Part shown: positions 10,931-23,341 of the stretch, piece after piece
How positions within the stretch are numbered: the first letter of the stretch is position 1
Layout: each line of letters starts with the position of its first letter
DNA from: Paraphysoderma sedebokerense
Taxonomy: Eukaryota > Blastocladiomycota > Physodermatomycetes > Physodermatales > Physodermataceae
Assembly (NCBI GenBank): GCA_025602915.1
Contig: JAHLJZ010000088.1
Location: forward strand, 32,865-96,864
Direction of reading: 5' to 3'
DNA length: 64,000 bases
Notes under the pieces: generated by a model
What the model saw: the letters and a program-made list of their open reading frames with translations, nothing else
Databases searched by the model: none
What the model was told of the DNA's origin: nothing
Made by a program: the position numbers and the translations under genes

Positions 10931-13900
10931 TTAAATAATAGTGGAGACTCCGGTCATCCTTGCTTTGCTAAGTTTACTTTCCTCCACGCGATTTAGCATG
11001 CCGATGGTATCGTCCAACAAGTCATCCCAAATCGCCTCTGCCAGTGCATTTTTGACATATGTTCTCCAATCTTCTAAGGCATTCTTACCCCAACTTTTCT
11101 CTTCAAGCAATATCTCCTCAATCAATACTTCATCAAGATACTCATCCTTAGCTAATCCGTACTCTATCCAACCTGTTATAATATTGGCGGTCTTTGTGAC
11201 CAGTTCCTCGTGTGTGAATTTATGTGTTGAGTTGGAAGGAATTGATGGGACCGATAGGTTGAACGGATGCGACGAAGGACACGATTGAGAATAATTTGGG
11301 AATAACGAGGTGATGGCTTCATTGATTAAGTCCAAGATGTAGCAATTGTGTTCTGTCCGTGGAACATTCAAATCGTACAACACTGACGGCGAAATGGCGG
11401 GCGGTGAGGTATAGATAACATTCATGGGTAGTGTTTGCACTATTTTCCGAACCATAGATTGAGTATAAGGAATATCTGAAAATTCAAGCGGGTAATTGAA
11501 CGCCTTTGTTTGTGCAAGGGATAGCACCGAGTTTGTCGTAGAACTATAGAGATCTTCCATAAGCTCATTCGCGATGGTATCGGCTAAAAAATCGATATAC
11601 AAAATGAAATGATAATAACACCGGTTGATATCAATATGTACAGAATTAATAGAGTAAGATAATCAATACCTTGCTTCTCCAATAATTCGTCCTCGTCCAA
11701 TGAGGAAGCTAAAGTCTGAACCGATATTTGACTTGCTTCGAGGGGAGACTGCACGTATTGAATAATTTCATCGTGACTGTGAACTACTACTTCCAAAAGA
11801 GAAGTATTCATAGCCGTTGACTTTAACTCGTGATTCAATTTCAACCCGAACTCTCCGTCATGATCCGTCGTTTTGATTTGGTCTTTGTTATCTGGTTCAA
11901 CTTGATGATCAACGGTAGTATAAGGTTTGGACGTCTCTGGTTCTAACTCCGGTACCAGAATACTCTGCACGTCTGTGATTCGAAACGTCGGGTAGGAGTC
12001 GACGTCGAGCAATTCAGCTTCATCGATCACAAAGCGCTTGCTGAGATCAATGTTCCTTGTTCTTTCGCTATCTTTAGACGAATTTGACGTATTGGATGTT
12101 TCGAGAGAAGATGGGACAGAACGTTCTCGGGACATTGGTTGATCCGACGACGGGAGTGCATTTGATTGAAACACTGCATTCTCTGGAATTGCCGTCAGCG
12201 TCATGGAATTCTTCAGCGAGGACGATGTTGACGAGCGACCGTTACTGGTTTCAAGGGACTGCGCGAGTAGCGATGCAGACGGCGAAACTTTAACTTTGGA
12301 AACAACCACATCTTCATTTTCTGGAATATCTTCAACAATTTCTGAAAGGTCGTCTCTGGTTTCCGATACAGTCGAACTTTCTTGACTAGGTTTGTGATCT
12401 GTTGCTTGATTACGTGAGGAATAACTGCTGTCTTCCGTGTAGCTAGCAAAATCATCCTCGTAATTGTCAGTGTCGTTGGAAGATGTGACTGGAGCATTCG
12501 TATTGAGAGCGTTAGAGGTCACTCTTGCTACACTCTTTTGATCGTCCTTTCCCATCGACCGGTCACTGTTTTGTTCAATGATCTCTTCAGGAATATCTTC
12601 CTCGACTTTTCCTACTTCGTCTGCAGACTGAAATTTCGTCCTTTTTAGCGGATCGACAGGTGGTTCCGTCCCATTTCCACTTTCTTTGTTCATAAAATGA
12701 GGAAATTTTTCCGGCATAAAATCATCGAAATTCGGATTCAAGCTACTGGAATCAAAAGAATCAAATAATTCTTTATACGATTGAGCTTTCGTTAATTGTT
12801 CTGCTGCTCTCACATCTTGGTTATTGGCAGAGGTTGAGACCGATGAACCACTTCCGACCATTTTTGTATCAATACCACTAACTAGCATATCTTCGAATTC
12901 ATCGCTCAGGAATTTTTCAAAATAAATTTCCTCTTCTGATTTCTTTCGTTCCGGCGTCTGCACAATGGCATCGACATTATTTGGGATTGGTTCATTAAAG
13001 CTATCAATATCTCTGTCTGCTTTAGGTTGTGTGTTTTTCTCTATTCCCACATCCTGTTGCGTGTTTGTTGTCTTGGTGACATCAACTTTCGGCAAAGCTG
13101 AAAAGTTCGCTGTCGCCACATATCGTCCACCAATTGATAAGTCATTGGGAAGTGGGTTGGAAGAGAATATTGACTCACTTTCATTTCTTTTGGATAACTT
13201 CTCGTGTTGATCTTCGGTTAATCTTGGCTTCGATAAATCAGGGTGCCGCGTTTCTTGGAGTGATTTTTTGGATTTTTCGATTATAGCATTGACACTCTAA
13301 GAGTTTTCACATATGAATTGTCACATTTCATGACTGCAGAATGCAAAAAAAATAAAATAAAAGAGATCAAACCTCAAGCTCCCGCTTCAATTTCTCTTCC
13401 TTCTTTTTCAACTTCTCCCTCAGCTTCTCTTGTTTCTTTTTTCGTTCCATGTGCAAGTTTTTTGCCGCTTCACGTTTAAGTTTAATCTCCAACTTTAACT
13501 TTTGAATTCGGTCGGCTAATTCGTGGTCTTCTTCAACTGTAAGGAATGCGCAATGTCAATCTAAAGGAGCGTGTCATTCGAAAAATGGATCCAAAAGAGG
13601 CAGCTCCACTTACCATCCGACAATACTGTTAAAGGACTAGGAGCGTACGACGGAGGTTCGGAAAATGTGGCCAAACTATCAGAATCTTTGGTCTCCCCAT
13701 CTGTTAAATCGGTATACGAATAAGATAATGCTGAACGTTTCTGTCTGGCAACTGAAGTTGGATTGTCTACGGATTCTTCAATTTCTTCTTGAATCGATTC
13801 ACGGGAGAAAGACTTTGCGATGTCTTCCGATACTGATTGTGCTATTGACTGGTTTGAGTCGCCTATATCTTCGACGATAGATTCTGTGGGTGTGTGAGAG

Positions 13901-16900
13901 TCGTTCATTTCCGAGAATATCGACTCATGCATTGATGTGTCCAGCGAAGATGAAACTGGAGGAAGTTTTGGCTTCATCTTCTTGGACGAACTTGTGTTAG
14001 ACGAGACCTCTCGTAGTGCACTGGGTTTCGATCGTGAGATAGACCGATTGCTTTCACTCGAATTGACTCTTTCTTCGCCAATTCCAAAACTGTGATTTTC
14101 TCTTCTGACTTTCTCTTTCCCGTGGTCTTTGCGATTGGAAAGCGACCGACTAGATTTTGGAGCTGTGTTGGTATCATTCGTATTAACTTTAAGTCGGGAT
14201 AGCATCGTGTCCACCAAATTTTTAACTTCTTTTTCTTCCTTCTTCAGACGATTCTCGATCTTTGATTGCTTTTGTTGAGATTTCAATAACGTCAAGGCAA
14301 TCTTCTTTGTTTCTTTAATCTGTTTTGATATCTGTGGAAGCATTCATCACGTCAATAACAAGTACCCACAAAGAATAGAAAATCAAAGTATTTACTGTTT
14401 CTTTTCGTTCAACCTCTAAACGATGCAAATCTCTCAATCGCTCCATTTCAGCTGCGTCAACGGATAATTTTGTCAACACCGCACGTTCCTACACATCGAC
14501 TTTCATATCAGTAAAGTCGTATCCACTCGTCAACCAACGGAATGGGATATAGCATACCAAATCTTTGCACAATCTAGCAAAGACATCCACTGGGATAGCG
14601 TCATTTTGGGGGCGGACAGATCGAAGCTGCGCTGACAGCCATTCCATTTCTTGCCTAGTGGAACCGTTCTGACTGGTAGCGAAAGGTTCGGACAAATCTC
14701 TCGTGCGGTCACTTAGAACCATAGAAATCTATAGAAAAGGCAACCGGGGTCAGAATCTCCATAGAATGCAAATAGGGCAAGTCATAGATACCTTCTCTTT
14801 GTCCTTGTCTTTCTTCTTGGCGGCAGAAGAAGAATCTTCCATGGATCTCGAGTAGTTTGAATTGACTTCCTCCTGGATCGCTTCTTCCATCACTTGCAAT
14901 TGGCTGCTCTTACCATTATTATGGTCTATCATTTCCGTTGCAAATGATTCTTCAGTTCTTGCTTCAGCATCTTCAGCGTTTATTTCTTTCTCGATACTTT
15001 CTTTTGTATCTTCCTTTTCTACATCTCTGATAGTTTGCTTCTTCTTTCTTGACAACGACATGACAGACTCCGAGAGTTGTGATTTAGGTCGGGCTGAGTT
15101 CCTCGAACCTGATCTCGTAGGGGGTGAGCTACTTGTTATCGTTCGCTCGTGAGTCGAAGAATCCAGGGAACTCTCAAAAGACTCAAACGTTTCGCTGTAT
15201 GAATTATCGATGCCGGCTTTACCCTGATAAGATGAAGCTTTTGTCAGGACACAAAACGGACTGTTCTAAATATAACCAAGACACCCACTCGTTTTTCCTT
15301 TCCCTCGTTCTCTCGGCGTTTTAGCAATTCTTGGATTTTATCACGCTGTTTGCGTGCTTCATCCAACTCGACTTCATGCTTCTTTTGATTGGATATAAGG
15401 AGAGATGATAATCTATATCCATGGTTAATTGAATCAAATCACGATAACGGAAATCTTCATTGAGAGACTTACTGCTCACGTTCTCCTTCAAAAATTCCAG
15501 CATCTCTCACTCGTTCAATTTGCGCCAGTTGAAGCCGGGATTCCGAGATCGCTTCGAGCAGTGATATTTCGGCCCATAATCTATTCAAAGTTTTGAGAAG
15601 CAACAGTTAATAGGAAGTCGTTAGCACGAATAAAATTGAATTGAGCGTACGATTTTGAAAGAGTTTTTGGAGAGTAATGTGGTTGGGGAGGACGAAGCTG
15701 TTGATGATGGTTTTGTGTTTCAGGTTGAAATTTTGCATCATGACTTTGACTTGGAAACCGACGAGGAAAATCATTTTTTAAAGAATTCTCGACATTCACA
15801 GGTGACTGCTGAGGTGTTGAACGAATCTGTTGTCTCGGGATTGATCTTTCTGATGGTAGTTTTGGGGTATCTTGATGAACAATAAAACGTTGAGGTGACG
15901 GAGTTTCTTCTGTGATGGATTTTTCTGGCAATAGAGCCGTTGGAGGCAATGTTTTCGATGGAAGTTCTTGCGATGTCACGAATCTAGGCTCAGATGTTGT
16001 TGCATCAACATTCTCATCAACCAATTCGAAATCTGAACTGTAGTTTTTGCTTTCATTCAGCCTCTCTTTTCGGCTCGATTCATCGACTTTCTTCGGCTCC
16101 GCCACTTCAGTGGACCTCTTCTTACTGCTCACATATCGTCTCTTCAATATTCTGAACAGTGTAAACGGGTCTTGGTCCATACTATCTTTATCAGCTGGCG
16201 GTAAATGAAAGTATATATGGTCATTGGTATGTTGAATTCGGCGGCTCAAGTCTGGGGTAAGTTGTCCTCCTTTCTGAGGTGTCCGACGTTCATTTATCAG
16301 CGATGTCGATATGGAGGTAAACGCTCGCGCAGAAGAACGGCCAATTTGCGAGGAGGACGGGAGATCGCTTGCAATTGAGTTGTTTTCAGAGTTCAATTCG
16401 CGCCCAGAGACTGCAAGCAAAGGGGGAGCGGATGGGGTCGGCAGACGGGGAATCTCTGACGGTGAGGATACCGGGGGAAATGAGGGATAGGCAAGATACT
16501 CTGAGTTCACTCTCGTAGACTTTGGCGAATGTCCTTTGATTTTGTCTTGTTGGCTTGACTTCCCGGCGCATTCCAATCCAAGCTCCCGCACATCCATTTC
16601 CGAGTCTTCTTTGGGTCCATCTAGATTCGATGTGTATTCAACGCCTTCAACTAGATCACCGTCAACCTCTCCCCTCGCAGCGCTAACCTCACTGGACTGA
16701 CTTATTTCACTCTCATCAAGCAAGGTAGAGATATCTAGTTCTATAGTTTGTTTGAGTCTCCGTTGAAGAGATTCTGCTGTCTGCACGAGAGCTTGGATTC
16801 GCTGCACCTGTTCATCTTCTCCACTGTTCGTTGGCAATGTGTTAAAAGCAGGAGGCGGCGTCGACGAATGTTTTTTATTCACCGTAACAGCCTCATCCAT

Positions 16901-18802
16901 ATAACCTGCAGGAACTGAATTAACTGGCTTCCTTTGATGAGGTAGCGACGAAGGAACGGAGTCTGGCGGGTTTGGAATAGATTCAGGAACTTCGGGTAAT
17001 TTCAGTGATCCTACGTCGATAACGGGCGAATTTGAGCGAATGGATGATTCCTCCTTGGCAGACGGTTGAGAGCGATCTTCACCCTTCTCGACAGAGGGAA
17101 GCTTACTTTCAACTGCAGGCGCAAAGTCAGATGACGATGCGCTCGGTGAGTTTGAAGACGACGTATGCCTACTTTCTGAGATATCGTCTATTGAATTTGA
17201 AGACGAACCGTTGACATTTATCGCGGGGATCAGTAAGGAATTTACGGCAGCAGTATATGGCAATCCTTGATCAGCACTAGCATCTGTTGTTCCTATATCA
17301 CCAGAAGCGGCCTTAAGAGCGTCGTCTTCTTTCGTGCCCTCTTGCCTTCCTTCATACTCGGCGGCACCAATAGCGCCCAATCTCTTTCTTTCTATCTCCT
17401 CCATTTCCCTCCGAATCTGTCTTTCTTTCTCCATCTTTCTTTCCTTTTTAATTCTTTGCTGTCTTCTGAATTCGTCTAACTTTTTTAGTCGCTCTCGTCG
17501 CTTGCGTTCTTCTTCTGCTTTTGCTTCTTCCAGGCGTTGAATTTCCGCTAACCTGGAATTTTCTTTGCTCTTTATGTACTCTTGAACCTTATTGGGATCA
17601 TATGGCTTTTTTTTACTTTTGTCATTTGGTTCCGGTACTACATGAAGCGGCTTCAGTATATCATTCAGATTGTCAGCATTCACTGGCGGCTTCAGCTTTT
17701 GCTCTAATTTTTTTCGTTTCATAAATTCGCGCACTGCCTTGACATCATACGGTTTAGCTTTTTGTGTAGGTTGCGGAGGAAGGATGGCTGACGTGGCGAA
17801 GTTTGAAGACTGTGAGCTAGAATTCAATGAAGAGCGGTATCGAGGGATGGACGACTTGCTTTTCGGTTTGTTTGGCCTTGAGGTATCTTGTGCTGCAGCA
17901 TATGTGTGAGTTGGCGAGTTGAACTGCGAAGCCGGAAGTCTGGAATGTGCCAACCTCGCTGTGGTTGCACTAGACTGTGAGGATTTAGACGATTGATATG
18001 AATCACGGATTATTTTCGTTTTCGAATCGTGCGATTCTGTTTGGTTCGGTAGTGATTTTGGGTTTCCCACCTTCCCTTTTTGAATGCTGGCTTCATTACC
18101 AACTTCCGTTGGTGGTATGTCATAATGATATGTACCCGGGTTCTCCGAAGTTGAATGCGTCGATTCAGTCCAGGGAGTTAGAATATTACCATTTGATTTA
18201 CTGGGATCTAATGTTGTTCCCACTTCTCTCCTGAGAACATCGCTTGGTGTCTGCAACTCGACTCCAAATTGTGCAGAACTATCGCCTTTCCTTGATTTGA
18301 TTTCTCCCTCTCGATCTTGTAAATGCTGAGACTCCTTCAGAAATCTGATTTCTGTTTTGGATTCATTCACACGTCTTTTCTTTGGTGCCCGTAATGAGAC
18401 ACGAGCAAATCCTAAACTGCTTTTCATTTCTGGGGCCAAATGCAATATATGTGCCGTCTTCCTAACCATTTGAGGGGCACTGTTTGTATCAGCCAAATTG
18501 TATGAATCATTGTAGAAAGAATTGTATGCGGATCCGTTTTCAGATTTGGATATATGCAGTGACTGCGACGAGGAGGAGTTGCTAGATGAATTCAGATTCG
18601 GAAGCGGGAAGCGAGTTTGACCGGTCAACGAAGAGAGAGGGGCTCTGTGAGCAGGCTGTAAGTACGCTGGGACGGGATCATCGTCTGCAATAGATATCAT
18701 AGATGGGATGGGATCATAAGATCCATCGTACGATGTAGAAGTCATCGAGTCTTCCGACAGGGTAGGGAATGTAGCGATGGATTTGTTCAGTGAAAGCAGC
18801 AT
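10931..18802 (-). CDS. Large coiled-coil protein, CEP350-like (centrosome/basal body)
   Basis: A multi-exon gene. Exon 1 is 15651..18802 (ATG at 18802, MLLSLNKSIATF). Further exons lie around 15480-15590, 15300-15415, 14750-15240, 14400-14720, 13610-14340, 13370-13540, about 11670-13300 and 10931-11589. The last junction (EKQ-ADTIANELMEDL) is clear; some middle junctions are approximate. Exon 1 has two PYD-type motifs (KPYDVKAVREFMKRKK and KPYDPNKVQEYIKSKE) followed by a Glu/Arg/Lys-rich helix (EEERKRRERLKK). The middle is Ser/Glu-rich and disordered with coiled coils. The C-terminus has YLDEVLIEEILLEEKSWG and EAIWDDLLDDTIGMLNR. Both the PYD repeats and this acidic C-terminal helix domain recall CEP350, which anchors microtubules and FOP at centrioles. 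A single gene is inferred from continuous strand, composition and splice phases; it could be two. Confidence 0.6.
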
Positions 18803-19381
18803 GAACGCGAACGAACTTTGAAGACTTTACAGAAAGGCTGATGATGGACAAATACTTCAACGAGAAAAGAAGAATGAATTATATTCTAGCATCTACTGCT
18901 ACTTTTATCAAATTATACAAAATGACCGCATTCTGTGGTCGGATTATTAGCCGGGACTCACAATGAGTGTCATGATGTGGGAAAACTTGCTCGGCATCCC
19001 TTAAGTTGACATAGGGTCATAATAGGCTTAGAATTCCAAATATCGGAATGATTTTGATTTGGTAGGTATCCGGTTGAAGGAACACAATTGCGGGAAATCC
19101 GGCAATAAGAGTTGGCGGACCGAACGTAGGATTGTCAAAGCCTTAATGCCTTCCCAGGAGTTCTTCAGGTCACCGACATTTCAGAACCACATTGACCGAA
19201 GAAACAGAATGCCAATTCCACTCGACCTTCTGCTTCCCCTCTATTCACTAATGGATGCAACCGATTGAATGTTCTCCGGTGTCCTAGAGTAACGATGCAC
19301 GTGTTGCGGCATAGAGAATGCAATGGGGAACTTGCAATAGATGAAAAGATGAAATTCACACTGTAGATATAGTGGTTCAAA
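18803..19381. other. Divergent intergenic region
   Basis: 579 bp between the starts of the CEP350-like gene (minus) and the DALRD3-like gene (plus). It presumably holds both promoters. No coding or RNA feature was supported. Confidence 0.4.
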
Positions 19382-20841
19382 ATGCCCTGGTTGCCTGACG
19401 AGGTAGACTTGCCGTCCATATATCTGCCCTGCTTTATCTCCATTGCAGAGACTATAGCAGAGCTCGTCTCCGCACCCAAGGCTGTTGTTGTTTCGTCGAT
19501 TGAGCCGACCAAGAAATCTAAATTCGGTGATCTGTCAATCAATCTCGCACAGTTCTGGAAGGATCCTGCCGTCGACCGGCCAGAGAGTGAAAGCGCAAAC
19601 GAAGGTTTGTTAAAATGGACTAAAGAGCTGGCTGTCAAGGTGAGCACTTTTAATTCTTGCATCAAACCATGGAATAATCTTGTCACTCATGATTCGCAAC
19701 ATAGGTGCTGTCCAATGAACATATATCCTCGTGTAGCGCCTATTCATCGTTCTTGAACTTTTCCCTCCATCGAGAAGTAATTACCAAGCAGCTGTTTGAA
19801 AAGATCCTTAATGTCGTCGGTCGTTCATCTAAAGATATCGGAGATAGAAAAATATGCTTATGGCTTCAAGATTCCAAGGATTCCAGACACTCATGCACGG
19901 CAAAGTTTATTGAAAATGTGCTTACACCTTCTACCTATTGCTATTACGACCGTCTCAAAACACAAACGATTTTTCTGCCAGAAGCTCTCCGACTGTTAAA
20001 TGCAAAGAAGGATCTACTGGAATCAGAGCTTGGGAACTGTCCTACATTTCATAATCCCCAGGGCGATCCATCCCGACTCTTGTTAGACATCATTACTTAT
20101 ATGTCCATTCTAGATTCTTCACCTCAGAAAATTTACTACATCACTGCTCCTCAGGAGCATGTTTACTATTCTATACTAGATCGAGTCCTGGGCATCATCC
20201 TGCCTGATAAAGTACCGTTGTCGTCATTATATGTTTCTGGAGTTAAATTTAACAACAGTTCGATAGCTGAATACCGCCAAGCTATTCGAGATAAGTCGTT
20301 TACCATTTTGATGGAGAATGATGATAACGAGGAACACGAGTCTAGTGAAATATCAGCAAAACTCGCATCGGCAGCCATCATCACTACATTATTGAGTGCC
20401 CGTCGCTCAAAACAGCTCACTCTTTCCCATCCTCAGATGGAAGAATTCGATTCATATTTAAGAGATCAACCGGGACTGTACATACAGTACTCGCATGCCC
20501 GTGTAGTCTCTATTTTAACCCACGCCCCTCCGATTTCTCACTCGCAACCATCCGACCTTCCACCCTCCAGTGCCATCCCAATATCGGCATTTCCTCTAAT
20601 TATCCATCTTTCGCAGTACTCTTCTATTCTATATCAGACCCGCTCCACTCTAGAATCCGCTTTATTGGTAGGATACTTATTTAAACTGTCACGGATGGTT
20701 AGCAGCCTTCACAAAGCAATTCGAGTGAAGGGAAGAGAAGCGGAAGTAGCATATTGGCGGAGTTTGTTATGGGAATGCTGTAGAGTTGTGCTGAGGGACG
20801 GCTTACGACTTTTAGGGATAGAACCTGTAGATAGAATGTGA
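19382..20841 (+). CDS. DALRD3-like protein (arginyl-tRNA-synthetase-derived, DALR anticodon-binding domain)
   Basis: Two exons, join(19382..19639, 19705..20841); 464 aa, with a 65-nt intron between AVK and VLS. The N-terminus (KSKFGDLSINLA.. then SAYSSFLNFSLHREVITKQ) resembles the additive N-terminal domain of arginyl-tRNA synthetase. The C-terminus (SALLVGYLFKLSRMVSSLHKAIRV .. VVLRDGLRLLGIEPVDRM) is a DALR anticodon-binding helix bundle ending in the usual LLGIE-x-x-x-RM. I find no HIGH- or KMSK-like catalytic motif between them, and the protein is shorter than an ArgRS. In animals DALRD3 helps METTL2 place 3-methylcytidine on arginine tRNAs. That role is an inference here; a degenerate ArgRS is the alternative. 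Confidence 0.72.
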
Positions 20842-21214
20842 ATCTCAAAAGAAAGAACTCGTACATACAATGAGTATTGTGGCTATTTACGGTTTCATAG
20901 ATAATAGACTTATCGAGTTTAAATTAATGAATTAAGACAAATAAATCGAAAAGTAATAATATCTGGTGTTTGATATTTCTCAAATAATCCAAGCTTCCGT
21001 GATTCGGCATTTTAGGGTTAAATTGCATTCTCGGCCCGAGGGCGACTGGAACCCGTGAAGCTCACCTCAATCGAGTGCGTTATACATAAATTCATCAAAA
21101 TTTTACATTTTCCATACCACCGTCTGCATCTCATTACATAGACTGTTTGCAACGTCATTTATCGACCTTTTAGTCGCAATCAAGGGTCTATATTCCACGA
21201 TCCATCTTTAAATT
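20842..21214. other. Intergenic
   Basis: 373 bp between two same-strand genes. It is AT-rich near the upstream stop and has no supported feature. Confidence 0.4.
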
Positions 21215-22912
21215 ATGGATTCTCAACCGCTGGAACCATTGACATTCAAATCGTGGCTGTCCCTCGCAACATTCATTCTCACAATCATTCCTATTTTTCG
21301 TCCGACAAGCATAAGGATACAAAAAATTCGAATACACTTTAATTTCTCGACAGCACCTATCATCGGAGTCATCTTCTTACTCATCACGACCTGCATTGGA
21401 GTTAACGAACTTTCATCTGGGATAATTGGGGACCCAAAGTCATTACAACCATGGGCTATCTTAGTGTTATTTATGTGTATGGCTTATTTATGTATAAGGT
21501 GAGTATTAAGACATTACTCATTCTCATGCAATTTTCTAGTCAATTTCTTAATGGATCGCTAACTTAACCGTCACGTCCGTTCTGTTTCACAGCTTAGATG
21601 CAACGGGAATTTTTGAATACATTGCATGGAAAGCTGCCTGGAGCGCAGGAAACAGCGCTCGCAAGTTGTTCTTTTATTTCTTCCTGCTATCCTCGATCTT
21701 GACGTTATTTACGTCCAACGGTACGTTGTCAAGCTATCGTTCTTTTCTTCCCTTTGCCTTCACTAATTATTGACGTCCCTTTCAGACATTGTGATCTTGA
21801 CCTTGACTCCTATCATCATCTCAACAGCAAAGTACATAAAAGTTGATCCTTTTCCGTTCCTATTTATTCAATTCTTTGCTGCCAACACTTGGTCTTCGGC
21901 TCTTTACGTCGGAAACCCAACAAATATTATCATCGCCTCAGCATACAACTTCAACGTCTTGGAATTTTCAAAATACTTGGCTCTCCCGACAGTTGGTACT
22001 GGACTAACAGTTTACATTCTCACATTTCTTTTCTTCCGTCGAGATCTTCCACCGTCCATTGTCCCTCCGTCTGTCGAACTCAACAGTAAAAACGTGTTGA
22101 AGGATAAATCTTACGCGATCTTCGGTAGTGTGTGGTTATTGCTGTGTTTAATTACGTTATTTGCTACCAGCTTCATCAATGTACCAATTTGGATTATTAC
22201 TCTGGCATTTTCTGTTGTCACGATGGCGAGAGATTTGATTCATGATAAAAAACGGCGCAGTAATGCTGGAAATATAGACTCAATTGGGTTAGCCACTCTT
22301 GAATCGGGAGAGGTAGAGCAGTTGAGCGTTTTGTCTATTCAGGACGAGGAAGGAATCGAAGTAGCTCAAAAGAAAGACAAAAAGTCCAATCCAATAACGA
22401 ATTACTTCAGCCGAAATTTTCCGACGTTTCATACAGTCATGTATCGACTACCCTGGAGTGTTGTTCCTTTTGTTCTGGGGATGTTCACCATTGTAGAAGC
22501 CCTTTCTTCAAACCATCTTCTACCTAGACTATCCTACATCCTCGCTAAAGCTAGTATCTCTGTCCCCATTTCAATCTTCCTCATCACTTTCATATCCTGC
22601 CTACTATGTACGATTCTCAACAATCAACCTGCTTCAATACTGCTTACAAAGACCCTTCTTTCTCCTATGTTTGCTTCCCTCCCGCCGGCAATTACTAAAG
22701 GAGCAATGCTGTCCGCTATAGCGGGTTGCAACCTTGGTGCCTGTTTTTCTTTGACGGGCGCACTCGCCGGATTTCTATGGGTGGAAATCCTAAAATCCAA
22801 AAACGTCGAAATGTCAATGTGGAGGTTTTGCAAAGTCGGATTAATCGTGATGCCTGTCGCTACTGCCGTTGGATGTTTCATATTATGGGTTGAAATCGCC
22901 GCTTGGGGTTAA
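21215..22912 (+). CDS. ArsB/NhaD (ion transporter superfamily) membrane permease
   Basis: Three exons, join(21215..21498, 21593..21720, 21786..22912); 1539 nt, 512 aa, in frame. There are about ten to twelve hydrophobic helices. The SSILTLFTSNDIVILTLTPI segment and ANTWSSALYVGNPTNIIIA are the two signature loops of the ArsB/NhaD/P-protein family (the N-D and GNPTN substrate/ion-binding sites). A matching repeat appears at NNQPASILLTKTLLSP and SAIAGCNLGACFSLTGALAG. A charged cytoplasmic loop (HDKKRRSN .. KKDKKSN) separates the two halves. Substrate could be arsenite, dicarboxylate or sodium; the sequence does not decide. No arsenate reductase or ArsA-like ATPase is adjacent. Confidence 0.85.
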
Positions 22913-23341
22913 GCTCCGTCGGATGGCAGACACCCCGCAATGAATACAACCTCAGAAGCTGTGGTATATTTAAATTGTAATAATAGTTTATATCTTATTA
23001 TAGAATCATAACTTCATTTATCCCATGCCGGTGGAATCACTATAAGAAAATAGATCGCGTATTTAAAGTTAATTCCACCGATAATTTCAGCACCTATCTA
23101 TACGTATGATCGGATCTCCTCAGCGGTCTTTTCATTTGTATTATTATACTAGGACGCTAGCTTTCCTTGATCGTGTGAAAGATGAGATGGATCGATGTCT
23201 CTTATCTCGTGTACTAAAATTCTTTTATGTAATTTATACAGTATATAGAGATAATAGCCTTCCTCCAATTGTAGTTACAATTACGAAAACTCATAATTCT
23301 TTGATTAATATTTGTTTCTCCGTGGGTAGGGATCACCACTT
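22913..23341. other. Intergenic between convergent genes
   Basis: 429 bp between the stops of the permease and the LPMO-like gene. It is AT-rich and likely both 3' UTRs. No gene is supported. Confidence 0.4.
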
